A DNA stretch of 64,000 bases from contig MIAR01000036.1 of NCBI GenBank assembly GCA_001829185.1, positions 41,148 to 105,147 on the forward strand, written 5' to 3'. A model generated the notes under the pieces. It saw only the letters and a program-made list of their open reading frames with translations. It made no database searches and was not told the DNA's origin. Position numbers and translations under genes: made by a program. Of this stretch, positions 1-7,564 are shown piece by piece. Each line of letters opens with the position of its first letter. Positions within the stretch are counted from its first letter, which is position 1. This DNA is from Spirochaetes bacterium GWB1_60_80. Its GTDB lineage: Bacteria > Spirochaetota > Spirochaetia > Treponematales > UBA12059.

Positions 1-818
1 GCTGGATCTGGCAGCGCCTGAACGCCTGCTCGGCTCAGGTGGCCGAGTCTCTTAAAACCTACCGCTTCAACGACGCGGCCGGCGCCGTCTACGAGTACTT
101 CTGGAACGATTTCTGCGACTGGTACGTGGAGGCCACCAAGTTGTCTACCCGCTCCGGCGACGAGCGGGAGAAAAACCGGGCCCTTTCGGTACTGCTGCAG
201 GTGCTGGAGGAATCGTTACGCCTGCTGCACCCCTTCCTGCCCTTCGTGACCGAGGAAATCTACGGCAAACTGCCCACCGCCCAGGGCTTGCTTATCGGCC
301 AGGCCTGGCCGGTGGCCCGCTCGGAGCGCGAACAGCCCGAATTGGAACGGCAATTTGGCAGCCTCAAGCAGCTGGTGTCGCTGGTGCGCTCGCTGCGCAG
401 CGAATTTGGCATCGCCCCCGACAAGAAACTGCGCGTGGCGCTGCGTTTTGGCGCCGACAGCCTGAATCGCGACTTCATCCAGCAGAATTCGGCGCTGGCG
501 GCCTTGCTTATCAACGCTGATAGCCTAGAATTCACCCAGGACAAGCCGGAGGGCAGCCTGGCCCTGGCCGGCAGCGGCTTCGATGTCCACGTCTTTGCCC
601 GCGAGGCGGTCGACGTCCAGGCCCTGGCCGCCCGCTTCCGCAAGGAGGCCGATAAGGACCGGCAGTATATCGAGCGCACCAGCGCCAAGCTGGCCAACCA
701 GGCCTTTGTCGGCAGCGCGCCGGCCGAGGTCGTGGCCGCCGAGCGGCGCCGCCAGGACGAAGTCAAGGAGCATTTGGCCAAGCTGGAATCCTATCTGGTC
801 GACTTGACCAGGGAGTGA
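1..818 (+). CDS. valS: Valine--tRNA ligase, C-terminal part (5' end outside window)
   Basis: This is the last ~271 codons of a class I aminoacyl-tRNA synthetase that charges tRNA-Val in the cytoplasm. The reading frame is already open at base 3. The block YRFNDAAGAVYEYFWNDFCD followed by WYVEATK is the hallmark of the ValRS anticodon-binding domain. The later stretch HPFLPFVTEEIY is also typical. The final ~65 residues (RFRKEADKDRQYIERTSAKL onward) form the charged coiled-coil tail that ValRS uses to grip the tRNA elbow. The catalytic HIGH and KMSKS motifs lie upstream of the window. The stop codon is just ahead of the next start, with GGGAG shared as its ribosome-binding site, so the two genes are probably co-transcribed. 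Confidence 0.95.
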   Translation, partial: WIWQRLNACSAQVAESLKTYRFNDAAGAVYEYFWNDFCDWYVEATKLSTRSGDEREKNRALSVLLQVLEESLRLLHPFLPFVTEEIYGKLPTAQGLLIGQAWPVARSEREQPELERQFGSLKQLVSLVRSLRSEFGIAPDKKLRVALRFGADSLNRDFIQQNSALAALLINADSLEFTQDKPEGSLALAGSGFDVHVFAREAVDVQALAARFRKEADKDRQYIERTSAKLANQAFVGSAPAEVVAAERRRQDEVKEHLAKLESYLVDLTRE

Positions 819-820
819 GC

Positions 821-1453
821 ATGCCTCTTAGTAACGGAATCAATAAAAAGCCTGACGCGGCCGGCCAGCACCCTCCGCCTCTGCCGGCCGGCGCGGTCAT
901 GAAGCAGGCCGACATGATCGTCCTCAAGGAAATGCACCTGGCGCCGTACATCCAGCTGGCCACTGCCTTAATCGGCCAGCGCCGTCATTCCGGCGGCAAC
1001 ATGTTCCGGCACCAGATCGACACCATGGCCGTGCTGCTGGACTACGGCTACATCGACTCCATCCTGCTCAAGGCCTCGGTGGTACACGACTTGTTCGAGG
1101 ATATGCCCGGTTTCGACCGGAGCAAGGTGCTGGAAATAGACGACGAGAGCGACGAAGTGTACAAGCTGATCCTGGAGGTAACCAAGCGCCCGGTGGAAAG
1201 CAAACCCGAGTTCCTGACCCGCATCCGCGAGTACGGCTCGGAGCGGGCGCTTATCCTGAAAAGCGCCGACCGCATCAGTAACATGATCTCGCTCGGCTAC
1301 GTCACCGACCTGTCCTTCATCAAGCGCTATACCGACGAGACGGAAGCCTACCTCTTCCCGATCGCCGCCCGGGCCAATCCGGCCATGCATCACGAATTGG
1401 TCGACCTGGTGACCACCCGCCGCAGCTTCATGAACCGCTGCGCCGAAATCTGA
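821..1453 (+). CDS. HD-domain protein of RelA/SpoT hydrolase type (small alarmone hydrolase-like)
   Basis: The protein is 210 residues from ATG 821, chosen because GGGAG sits five bases upstream; GTG 815 is the alternative. It is an HD-fold metal hydrolase. The metal ligands expected from RelA/SpoT hydrolase domains are visible: H64, H89-D90 with the acidic pair E93-D94 (HDLFED), and D150 in KSADRISN. The spacing closely matches the hydrolase half of Rel enzymes. There is no synthetase or TGS domain, so if it is active it should degrade (p)ppGpp or a related nucleotide and not make it (inference). A divergent HD enzyme with another substrate remains possible. It follows valS immediately and precedes deoC by 30 bases. 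Confidence 0.75.
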   Translation: MPLSNGINKKPDAAGQHPPPLPAGAVMKQADMIVLKEMHLAPYIQLATALIGQRRHSGGNMFRHQIDTMAVLLDYGYIDSILLKASVVHDLFEDMPGFDRSKVLEIDDESDEVYKLILEVTKRPVESKPEFLTRIREYGSERALILKSADRISNMISLGYVTDLSFIKRYTDETEAYLFPIAARANPAMHHELVDLVTTRRSFMNRCAEI

Positions 1454-1483
1454 CAGCCAATCGCATACCACAAGGAGAAAACC

Positions 1484-2155
1484 ATGGAAGCAAACTGGAC
1501 CCGCTCAAGCCTCGCCAAGACTATCGACCATACCGTCCTCAAGGCCATCGCCACCGAACAGCAGGTGCGCGAACTGTGCGTCGAGGCGAAGGCCAACAAT
1601 TTCGCCAGCGTCTGTGTCAATCCCTGTTGGGTGCCGCTCTGTGCCCGCGAACTGGCCGGCAGCAAGGTGATGGTCTGCACCGTCATCGGTTTCCCCCTGG
1701 GCGCCAATTCCAGCGCCATCAAGGCCGAGGAAGCCACCCAGGCCGTCAAGCAGGGCGCCCATGAGGTGGACATGGTTATCAACCTGGGCGCCGTCAAGTC
1801 CGACGACTGGAAGCTGGTCGAGGATGACATCAAGGCCGTGGTCAAGGCCGCCGGTAAGGCCACCGTCAAGGTGATACTCGAAACCTGTTACCTGACCGAG
1901 GCCGAGAAGGTGCGGGCCTGCGAGGTCAGCGAGAAGGCCGGCGCCCATTTCGTCAAGACCAGTACTGGCTTCGGCACCGGCGGCGCCACGGCCGACGATG
2001 TCCGGCTGATGAAGCAGGCCGTAGGCGGGCGCCTCAAGGTCAAGGCCTCCGGCGGCATTCGCAGTTACCACGACGCCATCAAGATGCTGGAGGCCGGCGC
2101 CGACCGTATCGGCGCCTCTTCCAGCGTCACCATCGTCAGCGAATTGCCGGAATAA
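1484..2155 (+). CDS. deoC: Deoxyribose-phosphate aldolase
   Basis: Class I aldolase that splits 2-deoxyribose-5-phosphate into glyceraldehyde-3-phosphate and acetaldehyde in deoxynucleoside catabolism. The 223-residue length is normal. Visible family blocks are [10 protein letters not shown] at the start, [24 protein letters not shown], the Schiff-base lysine K158 in FVKTSTGF, the second active-site lysine K187 in VKASGGIR, and the phosphate-binding end [15 protein letters not shown] lies eight bases before the ATG. It probably shares a transcript with the upstream HD gene. A hairpin array starts six bases after the stop. Confidence 0.97.
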   Translation: MEANWTRSSLAKTIDHTVLKAIATEQQVRELCVEAKANNFASVCVNPCWVPLCARELAGSKVMVCTVIGFPLGANSSAIKAEEATQAVKQGAHEVDMVINLGAVKSDDWKLVEDDIKAVVKAAGKATVKVILETCYLTEAEKVRACEVSEKAGAHFVKTSTGFGTGGATADDVRLMKQAVGGRLKVKASGGIRSYHDAIKMLEAGADRIGASSSVTIVSELPE

Positions 2156-2160
2156 GCGTG

Positions 2161-2181
2161 AAGCTGTCCTGCGGACAGCTT
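2161..2181 (+). other. Perfect hairpin directly after deoC
   Basis: The arms AAGCTGTCC and GGACAGCTT pair perfectly around a TGC loop, six bases after the deoC stop. No T-run follows, so it is not a standard intrinsic terminator. It occupies the position of hairpin B in the adjacent 65-bp repeats and looks like the half-unit at the left edge of that array. Confidence 0.6.
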
Positions 2182-2480
2182 CACGTCGCCAACCGGCTGC
2201 CCGGATGGCGCGGCACCGAGCAGGACTGCCCGTTCCGGGCAGCCCTCACGTCGCCAACCGGCTGCCCGGATGGCGCGGCACCGAGCAGGACTGCCCGTTC
2301 CGGGCAGCCCTCACGTCGCCAACCGGCTGCCCGGATGGCGCGGCACCGAGCAGGACTGCCCGTTCCGGGCAGCCCTCACGTCGCCATCCAGCTAGCGCCG
2401 GATGGCGCGGCACCGAGGAGGGCGGCCCGGCGGGTCCGCCTCACGTCGCCAACCGGCTTGCGCCAGTTGGCGCGGCGCCG
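2181..2480 (+). repeat. Tandem array of 65-bp hairpin-forming units
   Basis: Five units begin with TCACGTCGCC at 2181, 2246, 2311, 2376 and 2441, a strict 65-bp period; the last unit is partial. Units 1-3 are essentially identical and units 4-5 diverge. Each unit holds two inverted repeats. Hairpin A pairs GCCAACCGG with CCGGATGGC. Hairpin B pairs CTGCCCG with CGGGCAG around TTC (for example 2226-2242). The diverged units keep the pairing with different bases. The array fills the gap between deoC and the next gene, and no convincing coding frame runs through it. Confidence 0.9.
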
Positions 2481-2594
2481 CGGTACCCTGGAATTCTGCC
2501 CAGGCGCTACAGCTGGACGAAAATTTACCGATGATATGATAAGCCTGGAAACGGCGCGGTTTGGCGGGCGCTTGATCTACAAAGGGGATTTTCA

Positions 2595-4901
2595 ATGACT
2601 GCAGCACTTGCCCGGGTCAAAGTGGCCGCGTTTTGCCTTTTTTTCGCCTTTACCGCTCTGGCCTACGCTGGTTTGGAGTTCGTCGGCCCGGATATCGGCA
2701 GCGGGGACAACATCCTCTTTACCGCCCGGGTCGATATTCCCGGCGAGGAGGGCTACGACAGCCTGTTCGTGGCCAACGCCGCCAACGGCCGCCTGGAGCA
2801 GTTGACCTTCTACCCGGAGGCCATCGCCCTCCTGGACGACGGCCAACGCCTGCAAATCCGCAACCGCTTCGGTATTTTCATGACCGAGCGCGGCTTTGGC
2901 GGCCTGCAACCGGTCCGGGGCCTGCCTTCCTTCGCCCAGGGCTCGGCCGTGCAGCAGGGTCGCCTGGTCGATTCGCGGCCGTCGCCCGACGGCAGCATGA
3001 TGCTCTACTTGTCGCCCTCCAGCGTCGCCCGGGCCAGCCTGATCCTCTTTGACCTTGGCGCCGGCAGCGAAACGGTGGTGGCGCGCGACATCGAGTTCTC
3101 GGTCGACCGCTTCCCGGCCCGCTGGTCGCCCAATTCGCAGTACTTTATCTACTCGCGCGACGGTCAACTCTACTATTTCAGTACCGACCAACTGCGTACC
3201 AAGCGGGTGCTCGAGGAAAGCTGGCGCGGCATCGGAGCGGGCCGCATCGAGCAGGCGCGCTGGAGCAACAACGGTAACCTCTATGTGCTGCGCGATCGTT
3301 CGCTGTACCGCATTATGCCGGCCGAGTTCTTTACCCAGGCCATTTACGCCGGCATCATTCCGCCAGGGACCCTGGTCGGCAAGGCGCCCTTCGCCTACGA
3401 TCCCAATTTCGATTCTTTCTATATGTCGCCGGACGGCGCCAAGGTCTTGCTGTGCAAGGACGGGCGGAATATTTTTCTCTACCACCTGGACCCGGACGAC
3501 TTTGGCCGCGAGGACAGCGTCAGCGCCTTGCCCTATCTGTTCCTGCAGGGCAATACCACCATCCAGAGCGTGCTGTGGCCGGCCAGCGACAAGGTGACTG
3601 TCTTCACCGGTTCGCTGGAACATGGCCAGCGGGTGAGCGGCGCTTACCGGATCGACGTGCCGGCCCGGGACAGCCACAGCCTGAGCGCGTCCTTCAGCCA
3701 GCTGGACGTGCGCTCGGCGCTGTCGATGTCGCTGTCGCCGGATGAGAGCCGGATTGCCCTGTGTACCGGCAGCACAGTCCTTATCTTGTCGTACGCCGAC
3801 TGGCGGCTGCGCCAGTCGGTGGCTAGCCCCGGCGCCCGCCATGCGCTGTGGATCGACTCCGGCCGGCTGGTGGTGGCCGGCGCCGCGGCCATCGAGGTGG
3901 TCAGCCTGGCCGACGATAGCCGCCAACTGATCGCCTTCGGCCAGGTGGACGGGTACGGCTGGTCGGAGGCCGGCGCCTTGATCGTCAAGGTAACGGATCG
4001 CGCCTATACCCGCGACCTGGCCAACCGGGCCTGGCTGCCGGCCGCCACCTACGCGGCGCGTACCGGCGCCACCAGCAACGGCAACTACCGGGTATACACC
4101 GACGCCATCGCGGCCGGTTCGTACCGCAACCTGTTGATGGTCCGTTCGGTCAGTGGCCTGGGCACCCGCAGCCTGGTGCCGGCGCCGGCCCGCAGCTATC
4201 GGCCGTTCCCGGCTGGCGAGGAAGCCAACAGCCCGCTGGTCTTTGACCATGGTTCGCGGCTGCGCCGCCGCGAGGTGTCCTTGGTCATCAACGCCTACGA
4301 CGGCGCCGAAGGCCTGATGGCTGTCCTGGAAGCCCTGCGCCTCTACGACCTGACGGCCACCTTCTTCCTGAACGGCGAATTTATCCGGCGCAACCCCGGC
4401 GCCGCCCGCCTGATCGCCGAAAGCGGCCACGAGGTCGGCAACATGTTCTTCAGTACCTTCGACCCGACCGACGCCCGCTATCGGATCGACCAGGAATTTA
4501 TCCAGCGCGGCCTGGCCCGCACCGAAGACGACTATTTTGAGGCTACCGGCCGCGAATTGTCGTTGTTGTGGCATACGCCGCACTATTCTTCCAACAGCTT
4601 GCTCTTGCAGGCCGCCGTCGGCATGAACTATACCTATATTGGCAGGGACATCGATTCCCTCGATTGGGTGGATCGCCTGGCCGGTAGTACAACGCCGGGT
4701 CTATACCAAAGCACGCACCAGTTGGTGGAGCGGATCACCGAGCTGGCTAAGCCCGGGTCGATCATCCCCATCCGTTTGGGAGTGCCGATGGGCGGACGCG
4801 ACAGCTACCTGTTCAACGAGTTGCCGCTGCTCATCAATGCCTTACTAGGCGAGGGTTTCGCCATCGTCCCGGTCAGCGCCTTGCTGGAGAACGCCCGCTA
4901 A
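2595..4901 (+). CDS. Exported beta-propeller-like protein with C-terminal degenerate polysaccharide deacetylase (NodB-type) domain
   Basis: 768 residues. A signal peptide (hydrophobic residues ~8-25, ending LAYA) sends it to the periplasm or surface. Residues ~30-540 look like repeated TolB/WD-like propeller blades (SRPSPDGSMMLYL, SMSLSPDESRIALC). Residues ~560-730 resemble the NodB carbohydrate-esterase fold: SLVINAYDG (D569), TATFFLNGEFIRRNP, ESGHEVGN. The metal-binding histidine pair expected after EVGN is replaced by M617 and T621, and only one of the usual two acidic residues of the first motif remains. Deacetylase activity is therefore doubtful, and a glycan-binding or structural role is possible. 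An AAAGGGG ribosome-binding site precedes ATG 2595. The inverted-repeat element at 4902 abuts its stop codon. Confidence 0.75.
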   Translation: MTAALARVKVAAFCLFFAFTALAYAGLEFVGPDIGSGDNILFTARVDIPGEEGYDSLFVANAANGRLEQLTFYPEAIALLDDGQRLQIRNRFGIFMTERGFGGLQPVRGLPSFAQGSAVQQGRLVDSRPSPDGSMMLYLSPSSVARASLILFDLGAGSETVVARDIEFSVDRFPARWSPNSQYFIYSRDGQLYYFSTDQLRTKRVLEESWRGIGAGRIEQARWSNNGNLYVLRDRSLYRIMPAEFFTQAIYAGIIPPGTLVGKAPFAYDPNFDSFYMSPDGAKVLLCKDGRNIFLYHLDPDDFGREDSVSALPYLFLQGNTTIQSVLWPASDKVTVFTGSLEHGQRVSGAYRIDVPARDSHSLSASFSQLDVRSALSMSLSPDESRIALCTGSTVLILSYADWRLRQSVASPGARHALWIDSGRLVVAGAAAIEVVSLADDSRQLIAFGQVDGYGWSEAGALIVKVTDRAYTRDLANRAWLPAATYAARTGATSNGNYRVYTDAIAAGSYRNLLMVRSVSGLGTRSLVPAPARSYRPFPAGEEANSPLVFDHGSRLRRREVSLVINAYDGAEGLMAVLEALRLYDLTATFFLNGEFIRRNPGAARLIAESGHEVGNMFFSTFDPTDARYRIDQEFIQRGLARTEDDYFEATGRELSLLWHTPHYSSNSLLLQAAVGMNYTYIGRDIDSLDWVDRLAGSTTPGLYQSTHQLVERITELAKPGSIIPIRLGVPMGGRDSYLFNELPLLINALLGEGFAIVPVSALLENAR

Positions 4902-4987
4902 GAGCCTGTCGGACTTATGAACGCAAGAGATGTTTTTGGGAGATTAATGAGCGAAATGCTGATCAAAATCCTAAGTCCGACAGGCTC
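4902..4987. mobile_element. MITE-like element with 16-bp perfect terminal inverted repeats
   Basis: The 86-bp segment is bounded by GAGCCTGTCGGACTTA (4902-4917) and its exact reverse complement (4972-4987). The core is AT-rich and has no coding capacity, unlike the GC-rich genes around it. It starts at the first base after the upstream stop codon. I see no second copy in this window and no clear target duplication, so the parent element is unknown. A long hairpin acting as a transcription or mRNA-stability signal is the alternative. Confidence 0.65.
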
Positions 4988-5090
4988 CTAGGCTGGTTCG
5001 GGCCGTCGATTTTTAAGGTTTCCACCCCGCTGCCCGCCCTGGCGGGCAGATCATTTTCCCAAGCGCCGGCCAGGCGCTTCCGGAGGCTGT

Positions 5091-7508
5091 ATGAGCGATG
5101 ATTTTTGCAAGCTGCCTGTGAGCCAAATCGAATATGCGGTTTCGGTCGACGAAGTGGCCCGGCTGGACGGCGCCGATTGGGGCAAGCGCATTATCGGCCA
5201 ACCTCGCGCCCTGGAAGCCCTCAGCATGGGTACGGCTATTCGGGCCAAAGGTTACAATGTATTCGTGACCGGCGCTTCCGGTACCGGTCGGCGCACGGCC
5301 GTCATGCAGGTGCTGACCAGCTATCAGCCGGCCGACTTGGAACTTTTCGACCTGTTTTACGTCTATAACTTTTCGTCGCCGCATGCCCCGCTCACCCAGG
5401 TTCTGCCGGCCGGACAGGGGCGGAAATTCCGTAAGGAACTGCATACCTTAGTCGAAAACATCAAGAAATTGGTGGTATTGCAGACCGAGAGTCTAGATTT
5501 CAAGAAACAGAAAGACGAATGCAGCGTCGCCTGGGAACAGCAGGAAAACGCCCGGCTGGTCACCTTTGAGGCCGAGTTGGCCGTTGACGGCTTTCAGGTG
5601 GTGCAGCTGCAAGGCGAGGACGGCGCCACCTCCACCGACATCCTGCCCCTGGTCGATGGCGCCCCGGTGCCCTTCGACGACCTGCAGGCCAAGCTGAAGG
5701 ATGGCGCCTTGACCGCCGACCAGTTCGAGTCCTTGCGCGAGCGCTACCTGGTCTACATGGACCGCATGCGCCACCTGTTCGTCGAGCTGAAGCGCGGCCG
5801 CAACCAGCTCGACGACAAGCTCGAAACCCTACGGCGTAAAACGCTGCGTCCCTTAGTGCATGCCGAGGTGGAAAGCCTGGCGGCGCATTTTGGGGGCGAC
5901 AAGCTGCATAGCTGGTTGCAGGCCCTCGAACAGGATGTGCTTAATCACCTGTACATGTTCGCGCCGCTGGATGGGGCGGCCGGCGAGGCCTCCGAGCCGC
6001 TGTCGCATCGGCCCGGACGCTCGCCGCTCAGCCGCTATGGGGCTAACCTACTCAACGCCCACTCCGATGCCACTAAGGTGCCGATGATCTTCGAAGCCAA
6101 TCCGACGCCGATGAATCTGTTCGGCACCATCGAGCAAGCCGCCGAGCCGAACGCCGACAGCAAGGCGGCCTACCTCAAGATTCGGGCCGGCTCGTTGGTG
6201 CGCGCCTCCGGCGGGTTCCTGGTCATCCAGGCCGAGGACCTGATGCAGGATGAGGACTGCTGGCACGCCCTGAAGCGGGTGTTACGCACCGGCCGTCTGG
6301 AAATACAGGCTCAGTCCGGTCCCTTCGGCGCGCCGGTGCTGCTCAAGCCGGAACCGCTCGAGGTTGACGTCAAGGTGGTCATCATCGGCGGCGAGATGGT
6401 ATACGACATGCTGTACCAGGCCGATCCGGATTTCAAGAAGCTGTTCAAGATCAACGCCGAATTCGACGCCACCATGCCGCGTAACGACGAGACCCTGGCC
6501 GATTATATCGCCTTCATCCGCAAGATAACCCGCGAGGAGGAATTGCGCGAAGCCTCGGCCGACGGCATCGCCGCCGCTATCGAGTACGGCATCCGCCTGG
6601 CCGACCATCGGCAACGGCTGTCGACCTGTTTTTCGCGCATCGCCGATCTTTTACGCGAGGCCGATTATCGGGCGGCCATCGCCGGCAGTAAGACCATTGA
6701 CGCCGAGGCCGTCAATAACAGCCTGCAACAGCGCACCTGGCTGGCCAACCTGCCCGAGGAAAAGCTGGCCGACATGATAGTGGCCGGCGAGATCATCCTG
6801 ATGGTGGCCGGCAGCTGCGTCGGCCGCGTCAACGGCCTGGCGGTGCACGATCGGGGCTATTTCGCCTTCGGTTTGCCGGCCGTCATCTCGGCCCAAGTCT
6901 CGCCCGGCGAAAGCGGGGTCATCAACATCGAGGGCGAGTCGGGCCTGTCCGGCGAGATCTACGACAAGGCGGTCATGATCGTCGAAGGTTTTTTGCGCAG
7001 CCGCTATTCGCGCAGCTATCCGCTGGCCGTGGCGGCCAGCATCTGCTTCGAGCAATCCTACACGGCGGTGGAGGGCGATTCGGCCTCCAGCACGGCGGTC
7101 TACGCCCTGCTATCGGCCATTGCCGGCGTGCCCCTGCGGCAGGATATCGCCGTCACCGGCTCGGTCAACCAGATGGGGCAGGTCCAGCCCGTTGGCGGCG
7201 TCACCGAGAAGGTCGAAGGCTTTTTCCATATCTGCCAGCGGGCCGGCTTTACCGGCCACCAGGGCGTGATGCTGCCGCGCCAGAACATCGTCAACCTGGT
7301 CTTGTCGCCCGCGGTAATGCAGGCCATCCGCGACGGCAGCTTCTCGATTTACGCCGTCGGCACCATCGACGAGGGACTCCAGGTGCTCACCGGCATCCAT
7401 CCGGGCAAGATCGGCGCCGATGGCCAGTTCGAACCCGGCAGCTTCAATGCCAAGGTGTCGGCCGAATTATTGCGCATGTCGCGGGCCGCCAAAGACTTTT
7501 CGGCCTGA
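5091..7508 (+). CDS. ATP-dependent Lon-type (LonB-like) serine protease
   Basis: 805 residues from ATG 5091, with GGAGG five bases upstream. The N-terminal half is an AAA domain with Walker A GASGTGRRT near residue 62 and a long helical insertion. The C-terminal ~230 residues are a Lon protease domain with a Ser-Lys dyad: S664 in EGDSASS and K707 in GGVTEKVEGFF. The 43-residue spacing equals that of the dyad in E. coli Lon. The N-terminal LAN substrate-recognition domain of LonA is missing. This is the bacterial Lon-related family with an AAA_32-type ATPase. It is probably cytoplasmic, with no transmembrane segment seen, and degrades unfolded or regulatory proteins (family knowledge). Confidence 0.9.
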   Translation: MSDDFCKLPVSQIEYAVSVDEVARLDGADWGKRIIGQPRALEALSMGTAIRAKGYNVFVTGASGTGRRTAVMQVLTSYQPADLELFDLFYVYNFSSPHAPLTQVLPAGQGRKFRKELHTLVENIKKLVVLQTESLDFKKQKDECSVAWEQQENARLVTFEAELAVDGFQVVQLQGEDGATSTDILPLVDGAPVPFDDLQAKLKDGALTADQFESLRERYLVYMDRMRHLFVELKRGRNQLDDKLETLRRKTLRPLVHAEVESLAAHFGGDKLHSWLQALEQDVLNHLYMFAPLDGAAGEASEPLSHRPGRSPLSRYGANLLNAHSDATKVPMIFEANPTPMNLFGTIEQAAEPNADSKAAYLKIRAGSLVRASGGFLVIQAEDLMQDEDCWHALKRVLRTGRLEIQAQSGPFGAPVLLKPEPLEVDVKVVIIGGEMVYDMLYQADPDFKKLFKINAEFDATMPRNDETLADYIAFIRKITREEELREASADGIAAAIEYGIRLADHRQRLSTCFSRIADLLREADYRAAIAGSKTIDAEAVNNSLQQRTWLANLPEEKLADMIVAGEIILMVAGSCVGRVNGLAVHDRGYFAFGLPAVISAQVSPGESGVINIEGESGLSGEIYDKAVMIVEGFLRSRYSRSYPLAVAASICFEQSYTAVEGDSASSTAVYALLSAIAGVPLRQDIAVTGSVNQMGQVQPVGGVTEKVEGFFHICQRAGFTGHQGVMLPRQNIVNLVLSPAVMQAIRDGSFSIYAVGTIDEGLQVLTGIHPGKIGADGQFEPGSFNAKVSAELLRMSRAAKDFSA

Positions 7509-7564
7509 TTGTGCTATAGTTCCGGTAGTTTGCCGTGCGGCCTGAAAAAACCGAGGAGTCGTCG

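Noticed and set aside
2161..2181. Rho-independent terminator of deoC
   Set aside because: A perfect hairpin but with no T-run; better explained as the edge of the hairpin repeat array.
2181..2480. CRISPR-like array
   Set aside because: The whole 65-bp unit is repeated without variable spacers and no cas gene is nearby.
2592..4583. 663-codon open frame on the minus strand opposite the propeller/deacetylase-like gene
   Set aside because: It mirrors GC-rich codons of the sense gene, has no ribosome-binding site, signal peptide or family motif, and its composition (His, Arg, Gly, Gln excess) is typical of antisense shadow frames.
7511..7540. Promoter with TATAGT before the FecR lipoprotein gene
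   Set aside because: The -10-like box is good, but I find no acceptable -35 at 16-19 bases, so it is not listed as a promoter.
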